A stretch of 64,000 nt of DNA from Kryptolebias marmoratus (Eukaryota; Chordata; Actinopteri; Cyprinodontiformes; Rivulidae). The DNA is taken from positions 19,344,342 through 19,408,341 of the forward strand of contig NC_051440.1 of NCBI RefSeq assembly GCF_001649575.2, given 5' to 3'. Shown piece by piece: positions 24,305-38,371 of the stretch (its first letter is position 1; each line of letters begins with the position of its first letter). Made by a program: the position numbers and the translations under genes. The notes under the pieces are model-generated. The model had not been told where the DNA came from. It did no database searches and saw only the letters and a list, made by a program, of their open reading frames with translations.

Positions 24305-27300
24305 GATAAACACGACTGACAAACTGGTAAAAGAGCAGGATCTTCAAGTCCTCTAGCACTCATGTCTGCAAGATTTAACTTTTTAAAATGATTAAGCAAG
24401 AAGAATCAAAGAGACAAAAAACAAACTGCACAATTGTGTATTATAAAGCAGCATGTTTTAGAGTGGTCAAGTGTGTACTTTCAAAGCAAGAAGAAAACTG
24501 TGCTTTTCCTTGCATTTCTAAAATGAGGTGGTCTGAGCGAATGGAAATGTTGTTGCACTTTTTGCTCAACATGAATGAACAAAAGCAGGCAGGGTTCAAC
24601 AAGCAACAAAAAATACCATGCAGGTGCAGATGGAGAGAAAAAAAAGGACTTTTATGAATAAAAATGGCATCATGCCAGAATTTGTACCCCTGCTGCGTTT
24701 GCACCTGCACAAAAATAGAGCCATGGTTGTACACCAAAAGCGAAGCTACCTCCCATCTAAAAGAAATCAACAAGCTCTACTGAAGCTAATTTTGGAGAAA
24801 CATTTAGGGATTACATTCAGTTTCACAAAATAGTGAGTTATAGCAAGCATCAAGAAAAAAGGAGAAATATGAATTTCACCAATTCTGACATTTTCAGAAA
24901 AATAAAACCCAAAACAAAACTAACAAAAAAAAACAAAAAAACATAAAGGCTATTTGGTTTTTGCACTTTGTTTTTTTCTTTTTTCCTTGAGCAAGGACGT
25001 ATGAGTTTTTGCTACTGATGACCCACTGCTCCTTCTGTAAGTTTATGTCTAATCAAAGGGCTATTTTGATGATCTTTTGAAATTGAGGTTCAAGCAATCA
25101 ATATAAGCCAGATGTTTATATCAGCACTTGTTCTTGCAAATTGTACAACAGTTAAATAATTATAGTTTGGTTAAAAAATAAAAAAGGTGTGTGTGGGGAG
25201 GTGAGGGGTGGGGGGATTATATATGTCAATGGAAAAAAGTAAAAAAATAAAACTTTAAAATAATCCACCTGAAACAACAGGTTCTTGAGAATTTTCAACA
25301 TGGCACATCTTTCCCACTGTCTCTTCTCTTGTGTTTCTGGGCTCTTTTGTCAGATTTGTCACCTTGAATTCAGGTCATAAAAAAGGATTTTTGCTTTGTA
25401 GTTGCATGAAATTGTGTTACTTCTTTGCAGTGGGTGAATGAAATGTCACCATAAAGTAAAGAAAAAAAAGTTTTAATTTACAATAAAAAAAAAAAAACTT
25501 GTTACTTTTTCCATGGTAACTTTCTTTATATAAAAAAAAATATATTAAGCACTGATTAACAGAAATGTTAATCACACAGAGAGACACACACACCATATTT
25601 ATAAACAACAAGAAAGACATATTTCCATTTAATCTGTTTGTTACCTAAGGAGACTTTCTGGGAAATATCAGAAGGCTGCTAAAGGAAGCATGAATGAGCT
25701 CAACAATGGTGTCTACAAAATATCCTCACTCATTAAACTAACTGGCATTCGGAGACAGTAGAAACAGTGCATCATATCCCAGCTGTGGATGTGTGCACAT
25801 ATTTTGTTTGAGCTCAGAGCTGGATATGACCAATTAAAAGAACAACAAGATGAGGAACATCTGACTGGACCCTATTGCTATGGAAATCTATTTTCCATAG
25901 AGGTTGTGCTTGTGCGTCATTCAACTAAATGTTGTAAATAAATATGAATAGAATCATGACAAAAAAAATGACTGAATGAGATTTTGAGTGATGCTGTTTT
26001 CCCATTGTGTCTGCAAAACACATATAATATGAAAAATTAATAAAACACACACAGTAGATAAATTTGTGTAAATGAATATTCATGTCCTGGATTGCTCTAA
26101 CAAGCACACTGAGTCTTAAAATGTCTTTTCACAGTCAATAGACATGCATTCACACACTTTTTGTGCTAACTGCATTTGCCTGATTGCTTTTTCTGTTTGT
26201 GAATGGTTTGTTTTGAAAAAGGCCTTGGCATGGGGTATGAAGCATCACTTAATCCCCTGGCAGTAAGAAAGAAAGGATAAGAAACAATGTGAAAGCATGG
26301 CAGAATAGGCAAGCAATGATGCTTCTCAGTGGTGATCATTGCAGCATTCTCTGGCACAGCATGCTCAATGGATTTTCTAGTTAAACTGTATGCCTCAGTT
26401 ATTGCCAAAAATCAACCAGCTGAAATGACAATGTGTTTCATTCACATATGACCTTTTCGACAGACTTCTGTTATTCTAGAAAGACACCTATTTTTTAAGT
26501 GGTTACACTGAAGCGGGATGTTAAACAGGATTCTTTTTTTCTCATGGTTGTCTTTTTTTCAGTTTTCACCATCAAATTTTAGTCGGCTACTTCATGCCTT
26601 TGACTTATGTTAACCAACCATTTAAACACAGTGAATAGTTTAACAAAAGTCCAGTGATTTTATCCCACCAGGTACCTAGCAACTAAAACAGAATCAAAAT
26701 GTATTAGTTGCCTGACTGTGATACTTTAATTGTTATTATTATTTGTTTTTTTGTTAAAAGTAATTAGGGATATTATTTTTTTTACTTGATTGAGCTATTC
26801 AACTGCTAAAGAATTTCCTTTAACAGTAAAGCTGTGACATAGTCCTTCTGCAAACCTTTACAAACACAACCTTTGGAAAACAAAGTTAGTGTTTTGGGGT
26901 TAGTAATCCAATCAAGAGTATTGATCTATGCTGTTTATCTCATTCCACAATTGTGATTCAATTTATTCCAGTTTTCTCCTTAAACACATTGACATTCCAC
27001 TGACAACTGTAAACCACCTACAGAGAGGGTTGACTGGCAGACAACCACACATTTTTAGCTGTTGAAGGTTTGCTTTTAAAATAAAGTCATTGTATAAAGT
27101 ATTTTAATATATTTTTTTAAATGTTTACTATTTGATTTTGTTGTCTTACATCTGCCCACCCCACCGTACAGATGAAAGGAAAATAACTTCCTACACTATT
27201 GCATTTCTTCAGCCTTGATGAACAGTAAATTAAAATTGTTCCTGATGCATTAACAAGTGTTCACTCTATCATTTCATCATTTAGAACATGGTTGTTTAGT

Positions 27301-30300
27301 TTAGGAGCAGTTCCAAAGCCACCCATATCCAGATAGGCTGCCTCCAGCTGTATCTGCCTCCTCTGCCCTTGACGTCCATGTTCTGCATATCTAATCCTCT
27401 ACTCACCCCCTCACTTTGCCTTTTCACAACACTTCTCTCTTCTTTTACTGTCAAGTGTGCCTCTGCATGTGAATTTTACAGGTTCAGAGATCAAAGCTGA
27501 AAATGTCAGTGGAGATAAAGACAGAGAGAAAATGAAAGTGAAGATAAAGAGAGTTTGAAATCCCCTTCAGTCTCCATATTTAGATGTTTGTCATCACTTT
27601 GTTTATGTATTTTACTGCAACCCAGTTGCTCCTCAGCTTGCCAGGGTTTTGTACTCAGCCTCCTTGTTTAGACTACTTAAGTAACCCGGCAGCTACATGA
27701 CAGAGTGACAACAAATATTTACCTGCATTTCACTACAATTTCTCCTTTTTGTTACAAATTAAAAACCTCCCTCTACACAGCAGGTAAAAAATGTTCAGAA
27801 TGATCAAAACATCCGAGAATACAAATGGTAATTATTTGAAAAGGCATACCTCAGATATCCCTGTGAGATTTTTGTTGAAGTTAATAGTTTCACCCCATTC
27901 TTTTCTCAGGGTTATCACTAGTGTGCAGATTTCTGGAATTTGCATACCAGTAAAAACCAGGTTACTTACAAAGTCAATTAAAATGCCATCAGATACTATT
28001 ACTACTAACAGATGATATTGTGTGCAAGCAAAATGATTAAGTAACACTATGCTATCTGAGTATAATCTCATTGTACTACATATTTTGAGGCATGTTTTGA
28101 AATGTTGTATTCTATTTTCAACAGTCAGATGCATTGAATAGTTTTTTATACCTTGCAGAAAAAGCTTGTACAAATTTGTGAAGTGCAAATAATAAAGCAA
28201 GACTCACTGGATTTTTAGGAAAAGCATAAAGTATTTTATTACAAGGGACTTGGAGATGAAAAAAGGAAAATAGATTTTCACACTTATATTTTTACATCAA
28301 TCCTGTACTTAGTCTGTTCTGATTTCTGATGCTGAGCAGACAGTGTTAAAGAATGGGCAAAGAGCAGCTACTCTTAATTAACCTTTCTATTCTGTGGTAT
28401 CATTATTGTCAATCAGGTGCTGTCACCAGAGGTGATCGTGGACTGAAAAGAATGGGTCAGGGTGCAAATGAAGTGATGAGCATTGTAAGGGGACTGCAGG
28501 GTCAAAGAGGTAGACAAGAGAACAGTGATACAGAAAAAGGAGGGTTGAGGGTCAAAGTAGAGGAAGGGAGATATGTATGGTCCATTGTATTTTGACCTTG
28601 TGGAAATCCAAAATAAAATAAACATGTGGTTGGTAAGATGCTTCAGATGGATTATAACTATAAAACTCCTGCTGTTGTAATGATAAGAGCTCAGTACTGG
28701 CTAAATATTGACCTCCATTTTGATGGGTAAATTATGTTGTTTTGTAACATAACAGAGAAAATAGATTTGGCAAACCAACTACTTCAGAAGCATCTGAAAT
28801 GTCATAGTCAAGTTGTTCCTTACACCTCTATGATGTATAGGGCAGATAATATACATGGGTTTTCTCAAAATGAAGTCAAGTGTTTGTGAAGGGTTTTTTG
28901 TCTTCTTCTGCCAAATCCTGAAACCAAAACATAGATCAGAATGAGCCCACAGAAGTTAAAAAAAATAGTGTTTTCAAAGTTCTTTTGAAACTACAAGGCA
29001 ACATTATTTTTTTTTGTACATGTCTGAGTTTACATTGGATAATAAATTTACAAAATGACACTGATGCATTTGAATTTATCTTAAAAAAAATCCACATAAT
29101 TTAAATATAAATGTCAGAGATATAGAACACCATATTAACACCATATTGTAAACCAAACATATAATTAAAATATAAATAAATAAACACCAAAATTGAAAAA
29201 AAAATATATATCACATCAATCCTACCTAAAAATATCGGCAATAAAATTAGTCCCTACCTGAGTGACAGTTTAAAACTATTTCGGTTTAGCTGCTGGCTGA
29301 TATGAGAAGACTTGCTGCCTCCAATGCCCACTTTCTGTGGTAAGACTGAGCGATTGATCTGCAGGACATGCTTGACAATTAATTTAGGAATTGATTTTCT
29401 GCTTGGGATTAGTATAGCTGCAGTCTTCTTGAAAAGCTGTAGTGTCACGATCTGGGGCAAAATTTGTTCACTGATAAGTTGAATAAAGAAAGGACACTGA
29501 GGTCAGAGGATGTTAAACGCAGCCAGACTGATTAAACTAAAAAGCAGACTGAGCAGATGTTGAGGCGAGGCACATGTGTTGACAAGTTTCCTTTTAATCC
29601 ACAAAATACTTTACAAAATAGGGTTTTCTAAAGTAAGGTACACTTCCATTAATTAATCTTTTAGTATTGCGAAACATATTAATTTAAGCTAAACATAAAC
29701 CCATTTCCCTCATCAATAGCTCTTTTATTAAAATGTAATGCCTCAGTGGAGTTCAGGGCATTAGAATTTGCATCATTACTCATGTTTAGGGATCAACACA
29801 CTTGTTATGTTCACATTTTGCTTTTTCTAACAAAAAAAGCCTATCAGCAAGGATAATTTAAAATTTTCAGCATAAGCAAAAAGTGGATAACAAACACAAG
29901 GATGGTAATGACCAGACTTGATGAGGTTCTAAAGTATAAAGTGGTATGGATAGCCCACTCCGTATGGCAGCTAATTAGGAGAGCATTGTCAGGGTCTTCT
30001 TTCACACCTGGTGAAACAGGTGCTGGGGCTTGACCTCGTATCAGAGTACAAGATGTGCTCAAATAGTTGACAACTCTCTGTAATTGTGTTCAAACTAGAG
30101 CATTAATAAAAATAAAATTAGGAGAACATTTCAGGTGTTATCTTTATCAGGAAAGCTCTACTGCTGTGCACTGAAGAGTTAAAGCCAATTGTAAACCTTA
30201 GTTTGAAATATGATCTTTTTGTATAAAATAGAAGCATCATTTCATGCCAGTCAGGTTATAGTTTGCATAGAAAGTGTTATTGCCTCTCATAAAACCATAA

Positions 30301-31479
30301 ATCATTCATTTAATTACCAGTTTAAGAGAAGCTTAAATTAAAAAGCTCATTTGCATTATTGAGCATCAGACCACTCTGCTAGAAAATATGGGCTTCGTCA
30401 GAGCAATAATGACTCAGTTGAAGAAACTGCACAACAAGGTGGTGTCACATTTGTCAGTGTACTTTAAAATGTATTGAGGGCACAGTTGCTCTAATCAGTA
30501 CAATCCTGTGAAGGTAAATAGTTGGTTTATGTGAAAAGACATGGTCATGAAAGTTTATTCTCAAGTGACTATTTGGCATTTCTTGTGGAATAAAACACAA
30601 GCCTAAGGCAAAGTACTAATCAAGTAGTGTCAGAATTTTCTTGCCTGTCCTCCTTAAATGCTTTTTTGGCGCATGTGGAGATTTACTACATGTGCATGAG
30701 TGTGCATGTCTGTATTTCAGTGTGCAGGAGGGTCAGATAATAGTTCTCACCTCATTTTATAATTGTCATTAAAGAAGCCTAAGGTAATGTTTCTCACATG
30801 GCAGTTCTATTGAACAAATGCTCCCAATACCCCACCATCCTGACATGAATATAAAACAGCAGACCCTCGTCTGTAACCTCAAGCCAGTCATTTGCAATGG
30901 CGTCTGTGTAGGTAATCAGAGTGGACAAGAGAGGTTGGGATGTGACACTCATTGCATGCACCTCTGGCTGTGGCGGCCAAAGCCTGAAGAGCTATGTGAA
31001 AGTGAACTGATTTAGGCTGCTAAGACTAGCGACCGTCCGTCACACCAGCAGCAAAGTAAATTTGAGATAAATGAACCCTTATAGATAGTGTATTGGTCCT
31101 GACTGCAGGCAGTCAGCATCCATTTATGGTAATTGTGGGCTACATAAACCAAGGTGCCTGCGTCAGATCTTCCTTATTTCCCATTTTTTCTCTCTCACTG
31201 CAGTCTTTTTTATGTGGTAAAACATCCCTAAATAATCCCTTTTAGTGTTATTCTTCTGCTTTCACCAATTGAAGTTTTTAGTTAGATTTGAGTCGTTTCT
31301 GCGACTTTTAATGACTTTGTGCCTTCAAATTCAGTTTTTGTAATTTTCCTCTGACCCCTTTTGTCTGTTCAAAATGCTCTTCTCTTTTTAATTTATGGGT
31401 ATATTTGAATAAATCTGATCTAATTCCACAATGTTAAAACATGACCCTGGGTTAATATCATAAGTTAATATTTCATTCT
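24305..31479. other. AT-rich non-coding DNA
   Basis: No exon can be supported over about 7 kb. The 24388-24833 stretch has overlapping frames on both strands (89, 110 and 71 codons), but none shows a family signature. A block at 29440-29640 ('tgtcacgatctgggg', then 'ttttaatccac') faintly resembles antisense LTR sequence but has no ends. The minus-strand frame 27832-28200 (122 codons) is unsupported. Confidence 0.5.
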
Positions 31480-31720
31480 CCCCTGCCTCAACTTTGGTCA
31501 TTGAGACAGTGTTGATAGGCTATTATTAGTGAGTGATGGAGTGATTGCTAATGAGGAGGATAGGGTAGGCAGCCAAGCCCTAGTTGATGAAGTGTGATAG
31601 ATAAAGGAAGAAATTGTCCCGCTAATGTGTAATTGAGTTTGAAAAGACATCATCATCTTGAGGAGCGAGACGATTATAGATGACCCCCTATTATTTTATT
31701 ATTGCTGCAGCCTTCAAGTT
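31480..31720. promoter_or_regulatory. Candidate conserved non-coding element
   Basis: The block is free of simple repeats and mixes homeodomain-like TTATTAGT, GCTAATG and TAATTGAG words with balanced sequence, plus 'gataggctattattagtgag'. No open frame explains it. This judgement rests on texture alone. Confidence 0.22.
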
Positions 31721-34260
31721 ATGAGAATTTTCATGTTTTCCATGTCACTTCCCTTTACTGATAATGAGGGGCTTGAAGAGGCAGATACCGCTGAGGTCGT
31801 AATTTCACAACTGATTCTAACTTGCACAGGTGTTCATTTTCTGTATCTCAAAACACATAATATCCAGACATTGAATGGGACAGACTAGTGGATACTATTA
31901 TATAGGTAATGAGTTAATGACTGGTGAAACTTCCATATATGGTTTCTTAGCATGTCTTTCCCCTCTTTTCCCTCCTGGAATTCCTCAGCACCAGCATAAA
32001 ATAGGAAATAGCTTTGAATATTCAGATATAGGGTGCTCATATTGTGAAACAAGCATGCACATAAAAGTGGAATAGACTTTAAAAGCAGGATATATTTCCC
32101 TGAAGAATGTGCTCATATATATACATCCACTAAAGACATAATGTCTACATTGCATTTGCAGTTAAATCTGAACAAGTAGTGACCTCAACGTTTTCTTTCT
32201 TCATAAATTGCCACTTAGTTTGATTACCTCCCACTCACTACTCTCCACTGCTCACAGACCTGTCAAAGTCTTGCACAACAGCCTCCTGCTTCTTCACTGT
32301 GGCACTGTCATGAAGATTAAATGTATGGATCACGGTTTCTCAGGGCTGGACCACCTGAGTGGCAATGAGCTGAAATAGCATCACCTCCCTATCTGGGCCA
32401 TGCTATGGTACACTTAGGTTCCAGACCAGTGGGAGTTGATCAGTCAGCGAGAAAAGCATTAATCTGCTGTGACAGATAGACTCCCCCCTTGGAGGACGTC
32501 CGGCACTGGGAACCAGTCCAACAGCAGCGGACGTTGCTGCTAGAGTAATGCAGGATGTCAGAGGAGCTGGCATGGATGGAAGAACAGAGTATAGAGAAAA
32601 GAAAAGTGAATAGACAAAAGTGGAGGGAATGTTGAAATGCTGAATCAGCAGAAGAAAGGGACAAGAAGTTATAATTGGAACTGAGTATCTCAGTAAAAAT
32701 TACGGGCTACCTGCCTTTTCTTTTATCAAGTTGAAATTTAGGATGAAGACTAAACTTTTTTTACAGGCATCACAATCTTGTTATGGAAGCTGTTACAATT
32801 TACTTTCAAAACTGCAGGGGAAGCTGGCCAGTTGAAATCTCTTATACAATTCCTACGCTATTTAACCACGAAAGAATGATACACAATAGAAACAAACATT
32901 GTCAGAAAAGATCTAATATATGTTTATTACAGTATTGGAAAACATGACAAAACTGATCTGCAAATACATTTTTTTTACTTATTCTGTTTGCATATCTCAA
33001 TTTCAGCTCTGTGCAACAAAAAATGCCACCAAAATAAACTTTGTCAGTGTCTAATTCACATTACAAACAATAAATGCAGAAGCAAGAGGAGTCTAGATAT
33101 ATCATTCCTATAATATGTTTACTCAGAAGGACAGCTCTTAGAAGGTGCCTTTTAAACTGAATGATTGCAAGTGACACAACAACCTTAAGCAAGTACAAAA
33201 GCTTGACCCTGATCAACCTGATCTCAAGATCTTTATATCTGGTATGCTGAAAAAGCTCAACAGATCAATTTTAATTAAAGTTTTTAGAGTTGTGAGACTG
33301 TTAATAGTTAGGCATTGTTTAGTGACATAGATGGTCACCATTGGTGTCGACTTCTTATGTCGCTTACAATTTGTCTTTTAGCTTACAAAAAACATGTGCA
33401 TAAGACTATGAAGTCTGTCTGAAAGACTTTAAGTGATTGTATTACTAAAAAATTTAAATGTAACTTCATAAAATCTACTTCACCGAGTCAGTTTTGGTGT
33501 CTTGATGAAATACAGTGTTAAGTGGTAAGATAAGACTGACTGCATTTGTGTCCAGAGTCCCTTCCTCCTCCTCCGCCCATTTTGTCTCCAAGGAATTTTG
33601 GGCATAAACATCAAAGCAGAAAGTACATTAATCCAGCACTCTGATGTTGAACTGTTGTTCCAGAAACTTTCTTTCATATGAAAATGCAGACAAAGTTCTT
33701 ATGCCTCCCTGCATCCTAATCGTTACACCATTTGCATAATAAGTGTCCTGCAATGGTGCAGTGATACCAAAGGGAGGGTGGAAGACTAATGGACCAATGC
33801 ATATACCGTACAGGGAATCAGGTGCAGTGAAGTCATGGTTGCTGCACACCCCCAGGGCTTGGAAGACAAAGGCTGAAGACCCGCCCCACAAATGTCAGAA
33901 AGAGCACCTGCTGCCATGAATAACTACTGAGATAACAGAGGCAGTACATGTGCCCACCTGCTGGGAGGGCACACACAAGCCACAGTGCTTCACTGAAGAT
34001 TGAACAGACCTCAAGAAACATGGAACACATTCACAGCATGGAAGTTAATTACCGCAACATACTGTAACACCCCAAGATCTAATTTTATTGTTGTAATAGC
34101 AGAACAGCTGTAGTGTTTGTGCAGTCAGTTTTGACAAAAGGACACAGCAATAATTGCTCATTTTTGTATTTAATTTATCATTTAAAATATCTTGGACTCA
34201 TAAATAATTTCATTCTAAACCACTTCCTCGCAATGCCAATTAGCAAATAATATACCAGCA

Positions 34261-34264
<4 letters not shown>
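31721..34264. other. Non-coding DNA with a small CpG-bearing patch
   Basis: At 32480-32560 there is a GC-richer patch with several CpGs. A plus-strand frame runs through it between stops, about 32460-32614, without an ATG at its start. Minus-strand frames at 33480-33677, 33628-33891 and 33833-34030 overlap one another and show no recognisable family. None is supported as a gene. Confidence 0.45.

Positions 34265-34319
<55 letters not shown>
34265..34319. repeat. (AT)n microsatellite
   Basis: An uninterrupted AT tract of about 55 bp. Confidence 0.97.
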
Positions 34320-34320
<1 letters not shown>

Positions 34321-35560
34321 CTTAGGTTTCAATTCGACAAGATGAACCAATTTACTGTTTGCCAAGGCTCATTCCTATTTGTGTCACATTTTGTTTTAGT
34401 GAAGTTGTAACCTATCCGCTTAGGCGCTGGGTGTCGTAAATCCAAAAGTACCACAAAAATATAAAAACTATTTTTTTGTGAATACATACAAAATCCTAAA
34501 TCTTAAGTTTATACATTCTGCTTGAATGTAAAAATCTCATAGCTATACCCGTTACAACTCTATCAACCCTTTGTCTAGGGGTGTAGTCTTTATTTTATTT
34601 TTTTTAAATATTACAAGTTTGAGACATGTCTGTTTCCAATCTGAGCTTTGGTCAATAAGTACTAATTTACTTTATGGGTAAATACGGAGTAATCAGGTGA
34701 AATCTGAACTGCAGTTTTTCAGTTAATCATTAATTTCCTGTATTTACTGTTTAACAACCAAACCCAAAGCTAAGGTTTTATGGGGGATTAATTACATAAA
34801 ACACTAATTATGTCGTGGGCAGTGCTTAGAGCCGGCAGCATAGTACACTTTTATTGGTTTATGTGAAGGATATCCCAAGCAAACCAAGAAGTTATTCACC
34901 CCTCCCCCAAAAAATCCCTTATAAATGCACCAAACCTAGACTGACAACCAAGGATAACAATTAATGCAGTTAACAAAATTAAATCAAACACTACTTATAC
35001 TCCCACCAACAAACCAAACCCCTTCATCCCATACACATTTTCAAATTAACACTTAAATCACATAAATCAAAGGGCAATAAGTTCATACTTTCACTCCAGC
35101 TATCTTTCTTGCAGGAAAGTTCATGTTGAGGGAGGATGAGGGGAAAACGTACCCTATCTCTAAAAGTGTCAACACACAGAAATGAAAGGAAATGATCTCA
35201 CTGGATCTCAAATATCCGCTGTTTTTTTTTTTTTTTTTTTGCATGCCTCCCCTACAATCCCAGGTAAGAAAAATAAAAATCCACTGCGATCCAGTTCGAG
35301 GTGAGGAACAACTCCTCCAGTATAATCCAGGACAACAGCCTCGTGCCAATCAACCTTCCACCGGTGCGCCCGACTTCCTTGATCTAAAAAAAAAATAACA
35401 TATCACTTCCTTCTTCTTTCTTTCCTTCTTCCCCCATGTCACCCCAAAGTTGTATTTATTTATTTATTTTTCTTGTATATATATACACAAAACAAAACCC
35501 AGCCTAAACATTTGACCAGAACACATAAATGTTACCTAGCAAGGGACAATAATTAATAAT
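34320..35560 (-). other. Unassigned block, possible transposable element remnant
   Basis: The block is bounded on the left by the AT tract. It contains a T19 tract at 35222-35240 and, at 35280-35390, a local cluster of about six CpGs in 110 bp, unusual here. A plus-strand CAG|GTAAGA donor-like site has its GT at 35264. On the minus strand there is AATAAAATAAAG near 34587-34598. A 9-bp inverted pair AGTTGTAAC/GTTACAACT lies at 34403-34411 and 34551-34559. These features hint at a retroelement 5' region or LTR, but no paired LTR, reverse transcriptase or clear ends are visible. The frames 35083-35349 and 35192-35398 read through the T tract and are unsupported. Confidence 0.2.
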
Positions 35561-36344
35561 AATTGTTCACATCACAGCACAGACAATGTTATAGAATAGA
35601 GAAGCTGAGAAGGAAAACAAAAAACAAGAAAAACACCTCAAGCACTGTCACTATTGGTCAGCGACCATTACAACTGAGTAGTACAAGGTAAATACTTTGA
35701 GGACTATAAAAAAGCTTCCCAAAATATGATTTTCTAGTCACTTTTTTTAACTAAATTATCCTATTATCTGAATAACCAGTTCTGCATTTACATCAGAATT
35801 AATAAAAAAGGAAACAAACAAACAAAAAAAAAGTGTGTGGCACAGTCCGCATACTGGATGCATACATTGCAAATGTGTTCTGATGTTGAGGACAGATAGG
35901 GTCGCAAAGGGCAAAAGGGGCACCATAAATCAACATCTGTCTGGGCTGCCACACTGAGTTTACAGAAATGTCTTTTCAGCATCCCAAAGGCAATAGATAC
36001 AGACCTCATACAACTTATAGCCTCTATGACAGTAGATGTGAATTTGTTTCACATTGGTCTCAGGAGGGGGAAAACACATTCTTCTCTCTGTCATGTTGGG
36101 GTTTTTTTTGCTTTTTTTCTATTTATTTATTTTATTTTAACTTTAAAGTTACAGTGTGCAGGATGCAGTGGCATCTAGCTGCATACCCTGCACATTGCAA
36201 GCTGTTTTAAATGTTACATCTGGCTCTGACAGGACTCTAGCAGTCAGACAGGATCCATCCCTGTAAGGAACTATTTCTGCTTTGAAAGAACAAACAATCA
36301 TATATGTACATAAAAGTAATTTGACAAGAGAATATTTCTCTTTT
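35561..36344. other. Non-coding, nothing specific
   Basis: AT-rich, with T runs near 36103-36136. Small frames at 35788-36009 and 35968-36210 are unsupported. Confidence 0.55.
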
Positions 36345-36490
36345 ACATCCATGTGGACACCATGTGTATACCAAATCCTTGCAACTGGTCCAACCTTACA
36401 TTTATAAAACCTCGTACATGACTGTACATGTTGGGAAGCAGTCCTGCAGCCTTCTTGCTGGATAGGGACAGCTCTAACCACTGTGCCACA
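36345..36490 (-). mobile_element. Decayed tRNA-like SINE copy, minus strand
   Basis: Read on the minus strand from 36490 it starts 'tgtggcacagtggttagagc', then 'cagcaagaaggctgcag' and 'gcttccc', the head and box-B region of the same SINE family as at 884-1150. The following part is diverged but keeps 'tccacatgg'-type words. The minus-strand frame 36149-36553 (134 codons) runs straight through it and is therefore not a gene. Confidence 0.5.
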
Positions 36491-37404
36491 GTAGACTTTC
36501 ACAAAATATATATTTTTTAAAACTGTTAGCTTCTGCTTTATTTGGAGATTCAAGGTGATTCAGCCTGCTTAATGTGTTGATACTCTCATGTGTTTTACTA
36601 CATATAAGTTAATTTTTTTTCAAATGTACAATTCTCACCTGCAAAACACACTAAATCAAGCTTGTATGGCTTCATGTCAAGTTGATATTTTGGATCTACT
36701 ACTGCACCTCCTTAGCATGGTTGCACCTATGCTCATCACAACAAAAGAACAGAAACTCGGTTGTACAAACAGGCTAAGCTGATTAAGCACCAACACCAGA
36801 ACTATTCCAGCCAGTCTCTATTGCAGTGCTTTGTGTCCTCAGCACCCAGGATCTAAATTGTTTGGCTCTCAGCGTCCTTGGCAATGAATTCTTGGCAAAG
36901 CTCTGCCCTTAGGGCATTATACTCGCTCACTCAAGGTACTATACGTACCACCAGACCAGTCACTGCAGGGAGAATGAAAACAATGCCATTCACCTTCTTC
37001 AGTAGCCTTTGACATTGCCAACCTTATTTCAATGTTGTATTGTTGCATTTCCCATCAGTATTTTACATGTACCAGACTCATAGCAGTGTGAGATTCAAAA
37101 ATCTATTGAAGCTGTGTTTACTTATGTGGCATTTGTTTTTTAATACACTGTGAGGAAAAACTTTAGCTTTCCTTCTTCTTTTGCTTTTGTAGTTTTTATT
37201 TTATTTAATTTGCTTTTTAGAATGTTTAATTACATTTTCTTGTAAAAAAAAACCCTCACATTTCTAATATCAGTGTAAGTTCTGGACCTCAAACACTTTG
37301 GAAATTACATCGATAACCAAGTTAGTTTTTATAATACATTTATAAATAGTCAACTAGAATTTGGTCAATAGAAAATAGTTCGAATTGCTTTGATGGGATG
37401 GGTT
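36491..37404. other. Non-coding, nothing specific
   Basis: AT-rich sequence with no recognisable feature. The 36588-36782 frame is unsupported. Confidence 0.5.
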
Positions 37405-37620
37405 TGTAATGAGCCATGTTGGCATGGAAGTAAAGACCCAAATGCAAGGAAATTAAGCAATGGGAATAAAAATAGAAAAACATTGATGGTTTTTTTTTTT
37501 AACTTAGGGAGGTTGCAGAATATAAATTGAACTAAAGTAAACTTGTGATAAACTAAACTAAACTAGCAAATAAACGGACATGATGAGATTGTAGGGAAAA
37601 CAACAAACTCATAAAAAAGG
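37405..37620. repeat. Possible transposable element remnant
   Basis: 'gagccatgttggcatggaag', 'aagacccaaatgcaagg' and an 'aactaaactaaactagc' stretch, in this order, resemble a TE-associated sequence I recall from teleost genomes, where it lies antisense to LTR-like DNA. No terminal repeats or target duplication are visible, so the call is tentative. Confidence 0.3.
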
Positions 37621-37627
37621 CTTTCTT

Positions 37628-37790
<163 letters not shown>

Positions 37791-38328
37791 CGAAGGTGAG
37801 ATCATGTAGATGATCAGTTGAGAAATGATCAACAGTGCTTTGCTGTGTGCATTAAACAAATAAATGCATGGAGAGAAGCACATTTGTGTATTATAGCTGT
37901 AGCTGTGTTTTTTTTGTCGGTATACATCTAACTGCAAACTCAGTACACTATTAGCATAGTTACTCACTTAAAAGCAAAGAAAAAACAACAACAACAACAA
38001 AAAACAGCTATTTGTTGCAGATTTTGTGCATACTGTTAAATGTTCAGTGCAAGTCATTACACTGCCAGCTGGAGTGATTAAACATGATTGTGTGTGTCAA
38101 GAGGACGTTTTTAAAATGCAGAAAGATGTCTTTTGTGTTGAGCCAAACACATTAAAAATATAGGTTTATGAAAATGTAAACTAAAGTGATCTAGATTCAG
38201 CAAAAACAAAATACAGTTTGAGATTTGTGTGACATCTAAAAAATAAGCACAGAATTCAATAAATCTCATTAGTATTATAAATATTCTTATTAGTAGTAAT
38301 ACTAGTGTATATGTCATTAATGACAAAC

Positions 38329-38332
<4 letters not shown>
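37791..38332. other. Non-coding, nothing specific
   Basis: AT-rich sequence with a short CAA run near 37986-38000. Confidence 0.55.

Positions 38333-38371
<39 letters not shown>
38333..38371. repeat. (AT)n tract at left edge of assembly gap
   Basis: An uninterrupted AT tract of 39 bp running directly into the N run. Confidence 0.95.

Noticed and set aside
27832..28200. 122-codon minus-strand frame
   Set aside because: No domain and overlapped by another frame on the opposite strand with equal lack of support.
29440..29640. Possible antisense LTR ('tgtcacgatctgggg' and a later 'ttttaatccac')
   Set aside because: No second end, no target duplication and no internal landmarks; too weak to list as a feature.
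34403..34559. 9-bp inverted pair AGTTGTAAC/GTTACAACT enclosing 157 bp, as a MITE
   Set aside because: The arms are short, no target duplication flanks them, and a 9-bp match is not rare in this much AT-rich DNA.
36149..36553. 134-codon minus-strand frame
   Set aside because: It runs through the decayed SINE copy at 36345-36490, so it is repeat sequence.
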